Notes under the pieces: model-generated
The model's input: only the letters and a program-made list of their open reading frames with translations
The model's database searches: none
What the model was told of the DNA's origin: nothing
Assembly (NCBI GenBank): GCA_031260455.1
Contig: JAIRJW010000059.1
Span: forward strand, 1 to 64,000
Length of the DNA: 64,000 bases
DNA from: Fluviicola sp.
Lineage (GTDB): Bacteria; Bacteroidota; Bacteroidia; Flavobacteriales_D; Crocinitomicaceae
Reading direction: 5' to 3'
Shown: piece by piece, positions 24,572 to 34,370 of the stretch
Layout: every line of letters begins with the position of its first letter
Numbering within the stretch: the stretch's first letter is position 1
Position numbers and translations under genes: made by a program

Positions 24572-27505
24572 TTAGTGGAAAACCTGAACAAATCCTTGTT
24601 GTTCGATTTCTTCTCCGGTTTGCATTTTAGCAGTAAACTTGTAGAAATAAGTTCCTTCAGAAACGACTTCTCCGTTCATATTTCTACCATCCCATGCTGC
24701 TCCCGGATCGCTGTACTCCGTAATCAGGTTCCCCCATCGGTTTACGATCGAAATGTGAAACTTATCTACCCCATCATAAGAAAGGAAGAACTTGTTGTTT
24801 CCGGATGTTGATGAAAGTACAATAATGTTCGGAGCAGTAATATAACAAACCTTTCCGTCGATTGTCATCGTGGCCGAAGATGAGTTACATCTGTTACTTG
24901 CCGTAACGGTATAGACCCCGGGACTGGCTGTAATATCATGTCCAATCGTTCCGTCACTCCAGACATACATATCATTTTGCGGGTAAACTCCACACGAAGT
25001 TGTAATTGTGGCCCCGATACAAATCACTGTATCCACTGTATTTACAAAAGCCCAATCAATGAATTTGATGGATGAAGTCACAGAAGTATTACATTGGTTA
25101 TCCGTGAATGTTACTTCAAACGTTCCGGGGATACTGGATGTAATCACCGGGTTCAGTACGTTTGCATTCGGCGAGAAATGAATATTCGTATCGGCACTTG
25201 ACCATACACCACCATTGGCAGCCACTGTACCGTTTACATTGTAAATAAAGTTACATGCAGAAGTATCCGGGAAGATATCAGGTAATAAGAACAGGGTAAC
25301 AAAAGCTGAAACCGAATTGTTACAAACATTATCCGTATAAGTTACCTGATACTGACCACTTGTACTTGCCGTAATCGTCGGATTGATCGTCGTGTTATTC
25401 GGCAGGAAGCTGACCTCAGGAGATAACGCCGACCAGACTCCGCCTGTAGGATAAGTAATGGTTCCCGTTACCTGGAAATCATCCCCGCAGAGTGAAGTAT
25501 CACTGAAAATATGTGGATAAGGCGGGAATATGATCGTTGAGGTGATGGTATCACTACATGCATTATCAATGTATGAGACTGCATAAATCCCTGCACCTGA
25601 AGCAGTTATGTGTGGATTGTTTACAGTTGCAGAGCTGAAATTCAACCCGGAAGGAACCGCACTCCAGATACCCCCGTTGTACGCCTGTGTTCCGCTTACC
25701 TGGAAATTCATATCACAAGCAATCGTATCCGGGAAGATAACCGGTAAAGGCAGTACATAGATAGTTACGGTAGTATCGTAATGACAACCATAATCGTCTA
25801 CCAGGTTGTAAGTATAGCTGTGGCTTCCAGGCTGATTCGGAACCACATTTACCAACGTATCAACTGACCCGCTGACAATTGTAGGATCCGGATTCCAGTA
25901 TGTATTTACCGCATGGTTGCTATATCCTGCCAATCCGGGGAAGAAAGAAGGATCAAAGTACAATCCCCACTCAAAAATATACCCGTCATCGATAGCTAAA
26001 TTATCACGCACGTGAATTTTCCAGTCTCCATTAACCGGACATCCCAGCAAAGCTGCTCCAAAGGAAGATTCCGGAGCATATACATCAGCCGGGTTCATTG
26101 AGCTTCCGGCTGACAATGGTGGTGTTCCCGGTACGAAAGGCACTGATATGGTATTTGTCCAGTTTTGATTCATTGGTCCAATCGTATTGAAAATGGAACT
26201 AAAGCAGTATTCCCAGCCTTCTCCCGCGCCGCCGCCGCCAGCATCATCGTATGGATGCCCAAGGAATCTGGAACCTCCGCTGATTCCTCCAGGTAAAACG
26301 CCCGGATTATAAGAATTCAGCAAATTAACGGTTAAACCAGTTGTCGCAGGAGCTATCGGCGGACATTCCAGCCAGATCTCCAGGTCACCTGTATAAGAAT
26401 GTTCCATTGTGATACACACTTGGTTCAAATCTTGCGCGTTTTGGATTGTCGCATCAGATGGAAATCCGCTGATGTTAATAGTAGTCACATAATTTTGTCC
26501 TGAGCCATCCGGCAGGTAAGTTAAACCAGCGTATGCCCCACCCAATTGAAAAGTTCCGTCAGGAATAGTAATCCCAACCGTATCCGTCGGAGTAACACCT
26601 CCGATCAAAAGCGTATTTTGTCCCAAACAAACAGTATCTTCAACTGGTCCGGTTCCCGCGAAGATCGGCTGCTGGGAAACTCTCACTTTAGCCGAAATCC
26701 GGTCAGAATATGGGAAAGCATCCGTAATTTTCAATTCAATGATAAAACCATTTCGTGTAGGCGGAACAAACCAGACTGAATCGTTATTAGGATAAGTTCC
26801 TCCATCAGAAATGTTCCAGGAATAATTAACATTATTTACATTTTGAGAATATCCGTATCCAGTAGCTTCTACGGAATAAGGGAAAAGAGGCTTAGCAACC
26901 AGCAGGATGCTGTCCCCCAGACAAACATCAACAAAACCCGTATCAATTGGATTCAGGGAATTCGTAGCCGAATTATTTACAAATGCCTCCAAATGCATCT
27001 CAAATGGTTGAGCCTGGTTTCCACATTGAACGCTTGCAGTCCAGCCTGTTCCCTGATTCGCACCATCAGAAATAAACACCACCGTCAAACATCCGCTTGG
27101 ATTATTCCAGGAAGCAATATGAGTGAATCCGTTCGGATCCGACACTGAGTTGTGAATTCCAAGCAACGGAGCACTTGTATTTGGCCCGTCATATACGTAT
27201 ATGAAATCCGATCCGTCAACATCAAACGTATATCCTGCATTGATTCCGAAAGTTATAGCCATTTTAGTTCCCAGATTCAAATCAGGACAAAAAACAACCG
27301 TATCATTAAAATTGGCAGAATAATTTCCTCCCGGACCTCCATCATCGTAAAAGTTATTCCCTCCCGCACCGAAAGTATTGCAATCTGCGGGGCTATTTTC
27401 AGGAAACTGCATCCCGTCCCCCATAATTACCGTTTGTGCATAAGTCGATTCGGAAATCATAAAACCTGAAAAGACTAATAATATAATTGCATGTATTTTT
27501 TTCAT
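24572..27505 (-). CDS. Large secreted CUB/P-domain protein with T9SS type B sorting domain
   Basis: A 977-residue secreted protein. After the signal peptide (ends near TYAQ, 24) comes a CUB-like domain (about 40-162; DFIYVYDGPN and CLTVVFISDG). A proprotein-convertase P-domain follows (about 318-520; VCITMEHSYTGDLEIWLECP, GDWKIHVRD). Then come three repeated Ig-like units, each with a C-(D/N)-(M/F/D)-F/Q-V-G pattern, and a C-terminal gliding-motility-type (type B) sorting domain (about 890-977) with FHISIVNRWGNLI and GTYFYKFTA. Its start overlaps the upstream small gene by four bases (ATGA). A role as an adhesin or surface-bound protein is inferred. Confidence 0.9.
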   Translation of the reverse strand: MKKIHAIILLVFSGFMISESTYAQTVIMGDGMQFPENSPADCNTFGAGGNNFYDDGGPGGNYSANFNDTVVFCPDLNLGTKMAITFGINAGYTFDVDGSDFIYVYDGPNTSAPLLGIHNSVSDPNGFTHIASWNNPSGCLTVVFISDGANQGTGWTASVQCGNQAQPFEMHLEAFVNNSATNSLNPIDTGFVDVCLGDSILLVAKPLFPYSVEATGYGYSQNVNNVNYSWNISDGGTYPNNDSVWFVPPTRNGFIIELKITDAFPYSDRISAKVRVSQQPIFAGTGPVEDTVCLGQNTLLIGGVTPTDTVGITIPDGTFQLGGAYAGLTYLPDGSGQNYVTTINISGFPSDATIQNAQDLNQVCITMEHSYTGDLEIWLECPPIAPATTGLTVNLLNSYNPGVLPGGISGGSRFLGHPYDDAGGGGAGEGWEYCFSSIFNTIGPMNQNWTNTISVPFVPGTPPLSAGSSMNPADVYAPESSFGAALLGCPVNGDWKIHVRDNLAIDDGYIFEWGLYFDPSFFPGLAGYSNHAVNTYWNPDPTIVSGSVDTLVNVVPNQPGSHSYTYNLVDDYGCHYDTTVTIYVLPLPVIFPDTIACDMNFQVSGTQAYNGGIWSAVPSGLNFSSATVNNPHITASGAGIYAVSYIDNACSDTITSTIIFPPYPHIFSDTSLCGDDFQVTGTITYPTGGVWSALSPEVSFLPNNTTINPTITASTSGQYQVTYTDNVCNNSVSAFVTLFLLPDIFPDTSACNFIYNVNGTVAANGGVWSSADTNIHFSPNANVLNPVITSSIPGTFEVTFTDNQCNTSVTSSIKFIDWAFVNTVDTVICIGATITTSCGVYPQNDMYVWSDGTIGHDITASPGVYTVTASNRCNSSSATMTIDGKVCYITAPNIIVLSSTSGNNKFFLSYDGVDKFHISIVNRWGNLITEYSDPGAAWDGRNMNGEVVSEGTYFYKFTAKMQTGEEIEQQGFVQVFH

Positions 27506-27867
27506 CTGTTTCTCGTTTTCATTTCGTTATCCAATACCCATGTTGACTTCACAATCAACATCTGATTTGTTCCGGTAATTTCAAAAAATTGATTTCTGTC
27601 AATGATTTTAATCCCCATTGCCTTAGGATCCACTTTTTGGGCATTTTCCGGGGTAACCTGCCCGTCAAAGGAAACTTTTTTTCCTTCGCCTGTAGCAAAA
27701 TCAACAATGTAACTACCGTTCTTAACGGCATACTGTTCCATTTCTGCAGTCAGAGCAGGAGCCTCACGTTCTATCCTGACCTGCTTGCCCAGATGAGTCC
27801 CGCTTGCCTGTTGCCCAAATGACAATCCTGCACAGAGAAGAAAACCGACAGAGAGTAATGTCTTCAT
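27502..27867 (-). CDS. Small secreted protein of unknown function
   Basis: A 121-residue protein with a signal peptide (about 1-19, ending SFGQQ). The mature part has no cysteine and no motif I recognise; it contains a positively charged start and a VSFDGQVTP segment. It is translationally coupled (ATGA overlap) to the large T9SS protein downstream, so it is probably a partner or accessory factor of that protein. No clear -7 box was found in its leader. Confidence 0.7.
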   Translation of the reverse strand: MKTLLSVGFLLCAGLSFGQQASGTHLGKQVRIEREAPALTAEMEQYAVKNGSYIVDFATGEGKKVSFDGQVTPENAQKVDPKAMGIKIIDRNQFFEITGTNQMLIVKSTWVLDNEMKTRNR

Positions 27868-27976
27868 AGTTCATAATTTATAATGTAATATATTCCAGAC
27901 TCAATTATGAAAAAAAGAGTTGCATCATCATTTAAAAGTAGTTAAAAAAAAACGAAGTGGAAGCGAATATTAAGTT

Positions 27977-27984
27977 TAGATTTG
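27977..27984 (+). promoter_or_regulatory. -7 box of the transketolase operon
   Basis: TAGATTTG, a consensus -7 box, 22 bases before ATG 28007. No clear -33 TTG lies at the usual distance. Confidence 0.5.
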
Positions 27985-28006
27985 CAATGCCAAATAGGAT
28001 ATCACA

Positions 28007-28849
28007 ATGGAAATTCAACAATTACGTGCAGTCGCATCACAAGTAAGAAGAGACATCGTTCGCATGGTCGCAGGAGCAAATTCCGGTCATCCGGGTGGTT
28101 CTCTGGGATGTGCTGATTTTTTAACAGTACTTTATTTTGAAATCATGAAACACAATCCCGACCATTTCTCTATGGACGGAAAGGGGGAAGATCTGTTTTT
28201 TCTTTCTAACGGGCATATTTCCCCCGTTTGGTATTCTGTTTTGGCACGCGCAGGATATTTTCCAATTGAAGAATTGGGAACATTCCGCAAAATCAACTCC
28301 CGCCTTCAGGGGCACCCAAGTGTTGACAAGAAAATCCCGGGTGTGCGTATGGCTTCAGGTTCTTTGGGGCAAGGCTTGTCGAATGCTATCGGAGCCGCAT
28401 TAACAAAAAAATTAAACCGTGACAATGCTTTAGTGTACTCGCTTCACGGAGACGGAGAATTACAGGAGGGGCAAATCTGGGAGGCAGCCATGTATGCTGC
28501 AGCAAATAAAGTAGATAACCTGATCGCTACCATTGATTATAATGGAAGGCAGATCGACGGAGACGTGGATGATGTACTTTCTTTGGGAGATCTGAAAGGA
28601 AAATGGCAAGCTTTTGGATGGGAGGTGCTGGAAATGGATGGTCATGACTACAACAGCCTGATCGGAACATTGAATCAGGCAAAACAATTAACCGGAAAAG
28701 GAAAACCGATTGTCATCATTATGAAAACAGAAATGGGTCAGGGAGTGGATTATATGGTTGGTTCTCATAAATGGCACGGCGTTGCTCCGAATGCGGAACA
28801 GTTACAACTCGCTTTGGATCAACTAGAAGAAACCTTAGGAGATTATTAA
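28007..28849 (+). CDS. Transketolase, N-terminal (ThDP pyrophosphate) subunit
   Basis: The first half of a split transketolase, 280 residues. It binds the pyrophosphate end of thiamine diphosphate and works in the non-oxidative pentose phosphate pathway. Motifs are SGHPGGSLGCADFL near residue 27 and the ThDP motif GDGELQEGQIWEA, closing at a conserved NGRQIDG. The other half is encoded at 30207-31166, separated by a VWA-protein gene whose ATG overlaps this stop codon (TAATG). Split transketolase halves are common in anaerobes and several Bacteroidota; a gene inserted between them is less usual. Confidence 0.93.
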   Translation: MEIQQLRAVASQVRRDIVRMVAGANSGHPGGSLGCADFLTVLYFEIMKHNPDHFSMDGKGEDLFFLSNGHISPVWYSVLARAGYFPIEELGTFRKINSRLQGHPSVDKKIPGVRMASGSLGQGLSNAIGAALTKKLNRDNALVYSLHGDGELQEGQIWEAAMYAAANKVDNLIATIDYNGRQIDGDVDDVLSLGDLKGKWQAFGWEVLEMDGHDYNSLIGTLNQAKQLTGKGKPIVIIMKTEMGQGVDYMVGSHKWHGVAPNAEQLQLALDQLEETLGDY

Positions 28850-30204
28850 TGAAATTTTATGTGGTCATTTGTTGTTTCTTTTTAATGGGCTTCGCGCAAG
28901 TCCAGGGACAAGAACTGACTCGTATTTTGTTCATCCTGGACGCATCGAATTCAATGAATGCCAATTGGGGTGGGCAAACCCGGATCGAAGCAGCGAAGGA
29001 ATTATTGGTTAAAACAGTCGACAGCCTGAACGGTTCTGCCAACCTGCAGATTGCATTGCGGGTCTACGGACACCAGTCTCCTATCACAGCCACTTACCAG
29101 GATTGTAACGACACCAAACTGGAAGTTCCTTTCGGTCCCGATAATTTTACACGGGTAAAAAACAAGATCAAAACCATCCTGGCAAAAGGAACCACCCCCA
29201 TTGCCCGGTCCCTGGAAGCAGCAGCATCCGATTTTCCGGATACCAATGCCCGGAATATCATCATCCTGATTACGGACGGATTGGAAGCCTGTGATAACGA
29301 TCCCTGTGTAATTGCCAAAAAATTACATGACAAAGGAGTAAAAGTGACACCTTTTGTGATTGGGCTCGGATTGGACTTGTCCTATCTGGAACAGTTCAAA
29401 TGCATCGGGAGTTATTCGGAGGCAGAAACAAAAGAAGCTTTTAGTAACGTATTGAAGTCCGTTATTTCGAAAGCCATCATCAACACAACAGTCCAGATTA
29501 ACCTGAATAACATCAACAAAGTTCCGAACGAAACGGATGTAACCATGTTCCTGTACAAAGCCGGAACAAAAGACTTGGTTTACACCTTTGTTCACACATT
29601 GAACCGTCAGGGGAGCCCGGACACTCTGACAATGGATCCGAATTTCAAGTACGACCTGGTTGTCAATACCATTCCGAAGGTTTACAAAAACAATATTTCT
29701 ATCATCAAGAACACACACAACATTATTCCGGTTGATTGTCCGCAGGGATACATCCGGTTGCGTTTTACCAACGCTACCAGCCCTTACCAGGTTCTCTCCA
29801 GGATTTATCAGAAAAACGAGCAGCTTACGCTCAATACCCAGTCAGTTGGCACAACAGATAAATACATTGTGGGAACTTATGAGGTAGAAATTTTGACTTT
29901 GCCGAGAATCTACCAGACGGTCGAAGTGACTCAAAGTACTACGCAAACCATTGATCTTGCAGCTCCGGGCCAATTCAGTTACAGCGCTACCAAAGCAATA
30001 GCTGCACAGCTGTTTGTGATTCGTGAAAACGGAAATCCGGAATGGGTATGCAACCTGGAGCAGAGCTCCACAAAAGGGCTTATTTTCCTGCAACCAGGAA
30101 ACTACCGCGTAGTGTACCGTCAAAAACAATTGCGGTCAACAACTTATACCACCGAAAAGAATTTTAAAATACAATCAAATAAAACAACTTCGATTAATTT
30201 ATAG
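28849..30204 (+). CDS. Secreted VWA-domain protein
   Basis: A 451-residue protein with a signal peptide (about 1-20, ends VQGQ) and a von Willebrand factor A domain (about 25-215) with a complete MIDAS site: DASNS (Asp31, Ser33, Ser35), the later Thr in [10 protein letters not shown], and Asp in LITDGLE. Cysteines in ACDNDPC could form a disulfide. The second half is beta-rich, without a known sorting domain. ATG 28849 is chosen because it overlaps the previous stop codon and begins the signal peptide. It lies between the two transketolase halves with two bases before the second, so it is in the same operon. The function is unknown. Confidence 0.87.
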   Translation: MKFYVVICCFFLMGFAQVQGQELTRILFILDASNSMNANWGGQTRIEAAKELLVKTVDSLNGSANLQIALRVYGHQSPITATYQDCNDTKLEVPFGPDNFTRVKNKIKTILAKGTTPIARSLEAAASDFPDTNARNIIILITDGLEACDNDPCVIAKKLHDKGVKVTPFVIGLGLDLSYLEQFKCIGSYSEAETKEAFSNVLKSVISKAIINTTVQINLNNINKVPNETDVTMFLYKAGTKDLVYTFVHTLNRQGSPDTLTMDPNFKYDLVVNTIPKVYKNNISIIKNTHNIIPVDCPQGYIRLRFTNATSPYQVLSRIYQKNEQLTLNTQSVGTTDKYIVGTYEVEILTLPRIYQTVEVTQSTTQTIDLAAPGQFSYSATKAIAAQLFVIRENGNPEWVCNLEQSSTKGLIFLQPGNYRVVYRQKQLRSTTYTTEKNFKIQSNKTTSINL

Positions 30205-30206
30205 CA

Positions 30207-31166
30207 ATGAAGCAATTTGAAATTTTAGGAAAAAAAGACACACGATCAGGATTTGGAGAAGGTCTGCTTGAAATCGGCAAGAAAAATCCGGATGTAGTTG
30301 CCCTGTGTGCAGATTTAACCGGATCCCTGAAAATGGATGCTTTTCAGAAAGAATTTCCGGACCGGTTTTTCCAAACGGGAATTGCTGAGGCAAATATGAT
30401 CGGAATGGCAGCCGGAATGACTATTGGTGGAAAAATTCCTTACACGGGAACATTTGCCAACTTTTCAACCGGACGCGTTTATGACCAGATCCGTCAATCG
30501 GTAGCTTATTCTCAAAAGAATGTCAAAATTTGCGCCTCTCATGCAGGTTTGACTTTAGGTGAAGATGGTGCAACACACCAGATCCTGGAAGATGTGGGCA
30601 TGATGCGTATGCTTCCTCACATGACTGTGATTGTTCCGTGTGATTTCAACCAGACAAAACAGGCTACCATGGCAATTGCTGAGTACAATGGCCCTGTTTA
30701 CCTGCGTTTCGGAAGACCAGTTGTTCCTGTTTTCATTCAACCAGATGCGAAATTTACGATTGGAAAAGCAGATGTCCTGATCGAAGGAACAGATGTAACA
30801 ATCATTGCCTGCGGACATCTGGTGTGGAAATCCATCGAAGCAGCTCGGCAACTGGCTGAACAGGGAATCCATGCCGAAGTAATAAATATGCATACAATTA
30901 AACCATTGGACGAAAAAGCAATCCTGGACTCCATTAGCAAAACAAAGTGTGTTGTCACCGCAGAAGAACACATGCTGAATGGAGGTTTAGGCGATGCCGT
31001 TGCGCAAGTACTTGCCAGACATTTACCTGTACCACAGGAATATATAGGAGTAAATGATACGTTTGGCGAATCCGGAACACCAGATGAGTTAATGGTGAAA
31101 TATGGTTTAGACACACCAAACATTGTTGAAGCGACTAAAAAAGTATTGACCCGTATAAAACCATGA
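30207..31166 (+). CDS. Transketolase, C-terminal subunit
   Basis: The second half of the split transketolase, 319 residues, holding the pyrimidine-binding and C-terminal domains. It shows [18 protein letters not shown], with the Glu that activates thiamine, and the [16 protein letters not shown] segment. It pairs with the N-terminal subunit two genes upstream. The sigma-factor gene that follows overlaps its stop codon (ATGA). This ties carbon metabolism and an envelope-type regulon in a single transcript. Confidence 0.93.
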   Translation: MKQFEILGKKDTRSGFGEGLLEIGKKNPDVVALCADLTGSLKMDAFQKEFPDRFFQTGIAEANMIGMAAGMTIGGKIPYTGTFANFSTGRVYDQIRQSVAYSQKNVKICASHAGLTLGEDGATHQILEDVGMMRMLPHMTVIVPCDFNQTKQATMAIAEYNGPVYLRFGRPVVPVFIQPDAKFTIGKADVLIEGTDVTIIACGHLVWKSIEAARQLAEQGIHAEVINMHTIKPLDEKAILDSISKTKCVVTAEEHMLNGGLGDAVAQVLARHLPVPQEYIGVNDTFGESGTPDELMVKYGLDTPNIVEATKKVLTRIKP

Positions 31167-31726
31167 ATCAAATTCCTGATGAAAATACCATCATTTCTTA
31201 TTTTCATCAGGATGATGATTCAGCCTACGAAGCCCTTACCTGGATTGTTGATACATACAGCAAACGCCTCTACACCACTATTCGCCGCTGGGTGAATAAC
31301 CATGAACTGACCAATGACATCATCCAGGAAGTTTTCATCAAAATCTGGAATAACCGCAAGCAGTTTCAGGGAAACAGTGCACTCTTTTCATGGATTTATC
31401 GCATTGCGTATAATGAAACCATTCATTTTATAAAAAAGGAAAACAAACACAAAAGCCTAGATGTAGATGAACCAGTTGTTTCTGTCTCACATCAGTCGCA
31501 GCATTACGGGAAACTGGACGCAGAAGAAATCTCCAGACTCCTGTTCGAAGCCATTGAAACCTTACCAGAAAAACAACGCATGGTATTTGAATACAAGTAT
31601 TTCGAAGATTTAAAATACGAAGAAATTGCACAGCTGACTGGCGGCTCAGTTGGCGGATTGAAAGCGAATTATTTCCATGCAGTCAGCAAAATTGAAGAAT
31701 ATTTAAAACGCAAATTAAACCATTAA
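31163..31726 (+). CDS. ECF-type RNA polymerase sigma factor
   Basis: A 187-residue extracytoplasmic-function sigma factor. Region 2 spans about 25-95 ([17 protein letters not shown], the polymerase-binding helix). Region 4 spans about 130-185 ([40 protein letters not shown], given here in pieces of the helix-turn-helix). The start codon overlaps the transketolase stop. The next gene, 22 bases on, encodes a single-pass membrane protein that is its probable anti-sigma partner. The target promoters are unknown. Confidence 0.92.
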   Translation: MNQIPDENTIISYFHQDDDSAYEALTWIVDTYSKRLYTTIRRWVNNHELTNDIIQEVFIKIWNNRKQFQGNSALFSWIYRIAYNETIHFIKKENKHKSLDVDEPVVSVSHQSQHYGKLDAEEISRLLFEAIETLPEKQRMVFEYKYFEDLKYEEIAQLTGGSVGGLKANYFHAVSKIEEYLKRKLNH

Positions 31727-31748
31727 ATAAACTAAGAATCTTAGTGTT

Positions 31749-32273
31749 ATGAATAGGGAAAACAAACATACTATTGACGATTTAAAGGTGAACCCTCCTC
31801 AAATGCCTTCAGATATTTATTTTGAAGATTTGAAAAAGAATATCCTGAACCAGGTTCGGTATAATGGTTTGAACCGGGATAGTCAGGCAAAAATAATCCC
31901 ACTCTACAAACACTGGTATATTTGGGCTTCTGCTGTGGCAATTCTTTTGTTTGCTATTCTTTTTTCCTGGAATAACTCCGACTCCATAGATGAATCTGCA
32001 ACGATTAATCTGTCATCCGTCAGCAATGAAGAAATCTGCAAGTACTTAAATCAACACATCGAAGACATGGATGCGGAAACCATTACCTCTCACCTGAGCA
32101 CAGAGAAATTCACTCAAAACAAACAGCAAACAGCTCTGGAAACGGAAAAAAACATCCGTAAACAATCCGTTTCGAATACCACGATGTTTGAACATATCAA
32201 GGACGAGGAAATCCTGGATTATCTGAAGGAAGAATCCGGAGAGCTGGATGAATATTTACTCATTGAAAGTTAA
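31749..32273 (+). CDS. Predicted anti-sigma factor / membrane partner
   Basis: A 174-residue protein with a cytoplasmic N-terminus of about 55 residues, one membrane helix (about 57-74, YIWASAVAILLFAILFSW), and a periplasmic, strongly acidic C-terminal part with coiled-coil character (EEICKYLNQHIEDMD; EEILDYLKEESGELDEYL). The position directly after an ECF sigma gene and before a CpxP-like gene is the classic place of an anti-sigma factor, but no ZAS zinc motif (H-x3-C-x2-C) is present. The assignment therefore rests on context. Confidence 0.7.
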   Translation: MNRENKHTIDDLKVNPPQMPSDIYFEDLKKNILNQVRYNGLNRDSQAKIIPLYKHWYIWASAVAILLFAILFSWNNSDSIDESATINLSSVSNEEICKYLNQHIEDMDAETITSHLSTEKFTQNKQQTALETEKNIRKQSVSNTTMFEHIKDEEILDYLKEESGELDEYLLIES

Positions 32274-32280
32274 AAAACGT

Positions 32281-32778
32281 ATGGTGAAAATAGCACACAA
32301 ACTGGTTTGGGCTTTGCTCCCACTCCTATTTACAGGGACATCCTTTGGTCAGGCCCCCAGAGATGATAAAGAACGAGACGACAAAATCGAAGCGTTGAAA
32401 GTAGGTTTCATTACCAAAGAACTCAGCCTGACAACCAGTGAGGCGGAGAAATTCTGGCCTGTTTACAATGAAATGGATGCCAAAATGAAGGATCTTCGTC
32501 AAAGTTCCCACAAAATCAATGTGGAACTGAGAGATTCCGAAGACAAACTTTCGAATGACGATGCCAAAAAAAAGCTGAATACCCTTTTTGAGAATGAACA
32601 AAAAGAACTGGACATCAAAAAAGAATACAGCGAAAGATTTATTAAGATCATCGGTGAAAAAAGAACCTTAAAACTCTTAAGTTTGGAGCATGAATTCAGA
32701 CGGGCTCTCCTGGAACGGTTAAAAGACCGGAAAGACGGAGATCCGCAAGATAAGAGACCTCCTCATGGAAAACCGTAA
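32281..32778 (+). CDS. Spy/CpxP-like periplasmic protein
   Basis: A 165-residue secreted, helical, highly charged protein. The signal peptide ends near TSFGQ (about 24). The mature part contains the LTTSEAEKFWPVYNEMDAKM pattern of Spy/CpxP-type Bacteroidota proteins, which act as periplasmic chaperones or stress sensors. The C-terminus ends in a His/Pro tail (RPPHGKP). ATG 32281 is chosen over the upstream ATG 32248, which lies inside the previous gene and would put 11 residues before the signal peptide. It forms a sigma-membrane-partner-sensor set with the two genes before it. Confidence 0.82.
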   Translation: MVKIAHKLVWALLPLLFTGTSFGQAPRDDKERDDKIEALKVGFITKELSLTTSEAEKFWPVYNEMDAKMKDLRQSSHKINVELRDSEDKLSNDDAKKKLNTLFENEQKELDIKKEYSERFIKIIGEKRTLKLLSLEHEFRRALLERLKDRKDGDPQDKRPPHGKP

Positions 32779-33958
32779 AGAAGACTTTTTAAAGCATTTA
32801 GGACAAACAAATCCCTTTCCCTATTTAATTGATGTTGAATTGGCCGAAGGGATTTTCATTTACGACAAATCCGGGAAACGCTATACTGATATGATTTCGG
32901 GTGTTTCCGTTACGAATATCGGGAACAGACATCCACAGGTAATCAAACGCATCCGGGAACAGCTTGACAAATACCTGCACGTCATGGTTTACGGGGAATT
33001 TATCCAGGATGCTTCATTAGAAATGGCGCGTTTGCTCTGGAAATTTCTTCCGGAAGAACTCAATTGTGTCTATCCGGTAAATTCCGGTACAGAAGCCAAT
33101 GAAGCAGCCTTAAAGCTGGCTAAACGCGTAACAAACCGAACACAGCTCATTGCGTTCAACGGTTCTTATCATGGAAATACACACGGATCGTTAAGTGTTT
33201 CAGCTAATGAAATCAAAAAGACACCTTTTCGCCCGCTGCTACCGGATGTGGATTTTATTCGTCTGAACGAAACTGAAGACCTGCAGCGCATCACCGAACG
33301 AACTGCCGGAGTAATACTGGAAACTGTTCAGGGAGATGCGGGCGTTCGAAAAGCCTCGGTGGAGTTCCTGCAGGGATTGCGTAAGCGTTGTGATGAAGTG
33401 GGTGCACTCCTGATTTTTGACGAAATTCAATGCGGTATGGGACGCACCGGGAAAATGTTCGCATTCGAGCACAGCGGCGTTATTCCGGATATACTGACAC
33501 TTGGAAAAGCGCTCGGAGGAGGACTTCCGATCGGAGCCTTCATTTCGAAATACGAGTACATGAATCAGCTGAGTCATTCTCCGATGCTGGGACACATTAC
33601 GACGTTCGGAGGAAACCCGGTTATCAATGCTGCTGCATGGGGAACACTGGAGGTTTTTGATTCGGAAATTGATTTCCGGGAAGTCGAACGGCTGGGAGCT
33701 ATGCTGGAAAGCTACTTAAGTGAAATCGGCGAAATTTTTGAGATTCGTCGCGTAGGAATGATGTTTGCCTGCGACATGGCAAGTGATGAACGCGTGGCTA
33801 AAGTAGTAGAACGCCTTCTGGAATACGGAGTAATCAGTTTTTGGTTCCTGTCCCACCCATACAGTTTCCGCTTATCACCTCCATTGAACATCACGGAAGA
33901 ACAAGTACATGAAGTTGGGAAATTAATCCAACGCGCCGTTGCAGAAACGAAGCAATGA
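32765..33958 (+). CDS. Class III aminotransferase
   Basis: A PLP-dependent aminotransferase of fold type I, class III (acetylornithine/ornithine/4-aminobutyrate group), 397 residues. Visible are VNSGTEANEAALKLAKR in the cofactor-binding part, the conserved IFDEIQCGMGRTGK segment with the Asp that contacts PLP, and the Schiff-base Lys in LGKALGGGLPIGAF. Its start overlaps the CpxP-like gene by 14 bases, so it is the last gene of the run. The substrate cannot be told; the name used for similar Bacteroidota genes is aspartate aminotransferase family. Confidence 0.9.
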   Translation: MENRKEDFLKHLGQTNPFPYLIDVELAEGIFIYDKSGKRYTDMISGVSVTNIGNRHPQVIKRIREQLDKYLHVMVYGEFIQDASLEMARLLWKFLPEELNCVYPVNSGTEANEAALKLAKRVTNRTQLIAFNGSYHGNTHGSLSVSANEIKKTPFRPLLPDVDFIRLNETEDLQRITERTAGVILETVQGDAGVRKASVEFLQGLRKRCDEVGALLIFDEIQCGMGRTGKMFAFEHSGVIPDILTLGKALGGGLPIGAFISKYEYMNQLSHSPMLGHITTFGGNPVINAAAWGTLEVFDSEIDFREVERLGAMLESYLSEIGEIFEIRRVGMMFACDMASDERVAKVVERLLEYGVISFWFLSHPYSFRLSPPLNITEEQVHEVGKLIQRAVAETKQ

Positions 33959-34370
33959 TAATTTACGAATACCGAATCACAAATGAATTCAACCGTTTAA
34001 TTCAAAATTCGATAGCCATTAATACCAAATCAGGAAAGGAATTTCAAATGAAAACAGCAATTGAATATCGAAAAACAGCTCTTTTTAATAGGACTACTTG
34101 ATTATGTTAAAAACAAGTTGTTATAAACATATACTATTTCGAACTCAGGTTATTAGTGCTGACTGAAGGAAAAAACGGAACGGAAACCCGAAAAATTGCA
34201 CGGGTTTAGTCCCCGATTTTCCTCTCAAACGTAATTCCGCAATATTACGTCCAACAGAAAACAGCATTTTAGAAAAAACTTCAAAATTCCGTTAACTTTC
34301 TTTTTTTGTTACAAACGACTTTCCGAATATTCGCCCACAGTCCCTATATTTGTTAGGAAATTCACTTTTT
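33959..34370. other. 412-base gap with two hairpins, no gene
   Basis: A gene-free, AT-rich stretch between the aminotransferase and the FUSC gene. It contains AAACCCG/CGGGTTT (34184-34190 and 34201-34207, 10-base loop) and ACGTAAT/ATTACGT (34229-34235 and 34244-34250, 8-base loop). Neither is followed by a clear T-run. No tRNA, ORF of note or repeat of the flanks was recognised. Confidence 0.5.
34345..34352 (+). promoter_or_regulatory. -7 box of the FUSC gene
   Basis: TATATTTG, a consensus -7 box, 18 bases before ATG 34371. It overlaps the TTG codon at 34350, so that codon is not the start. Confidence 0.55.
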
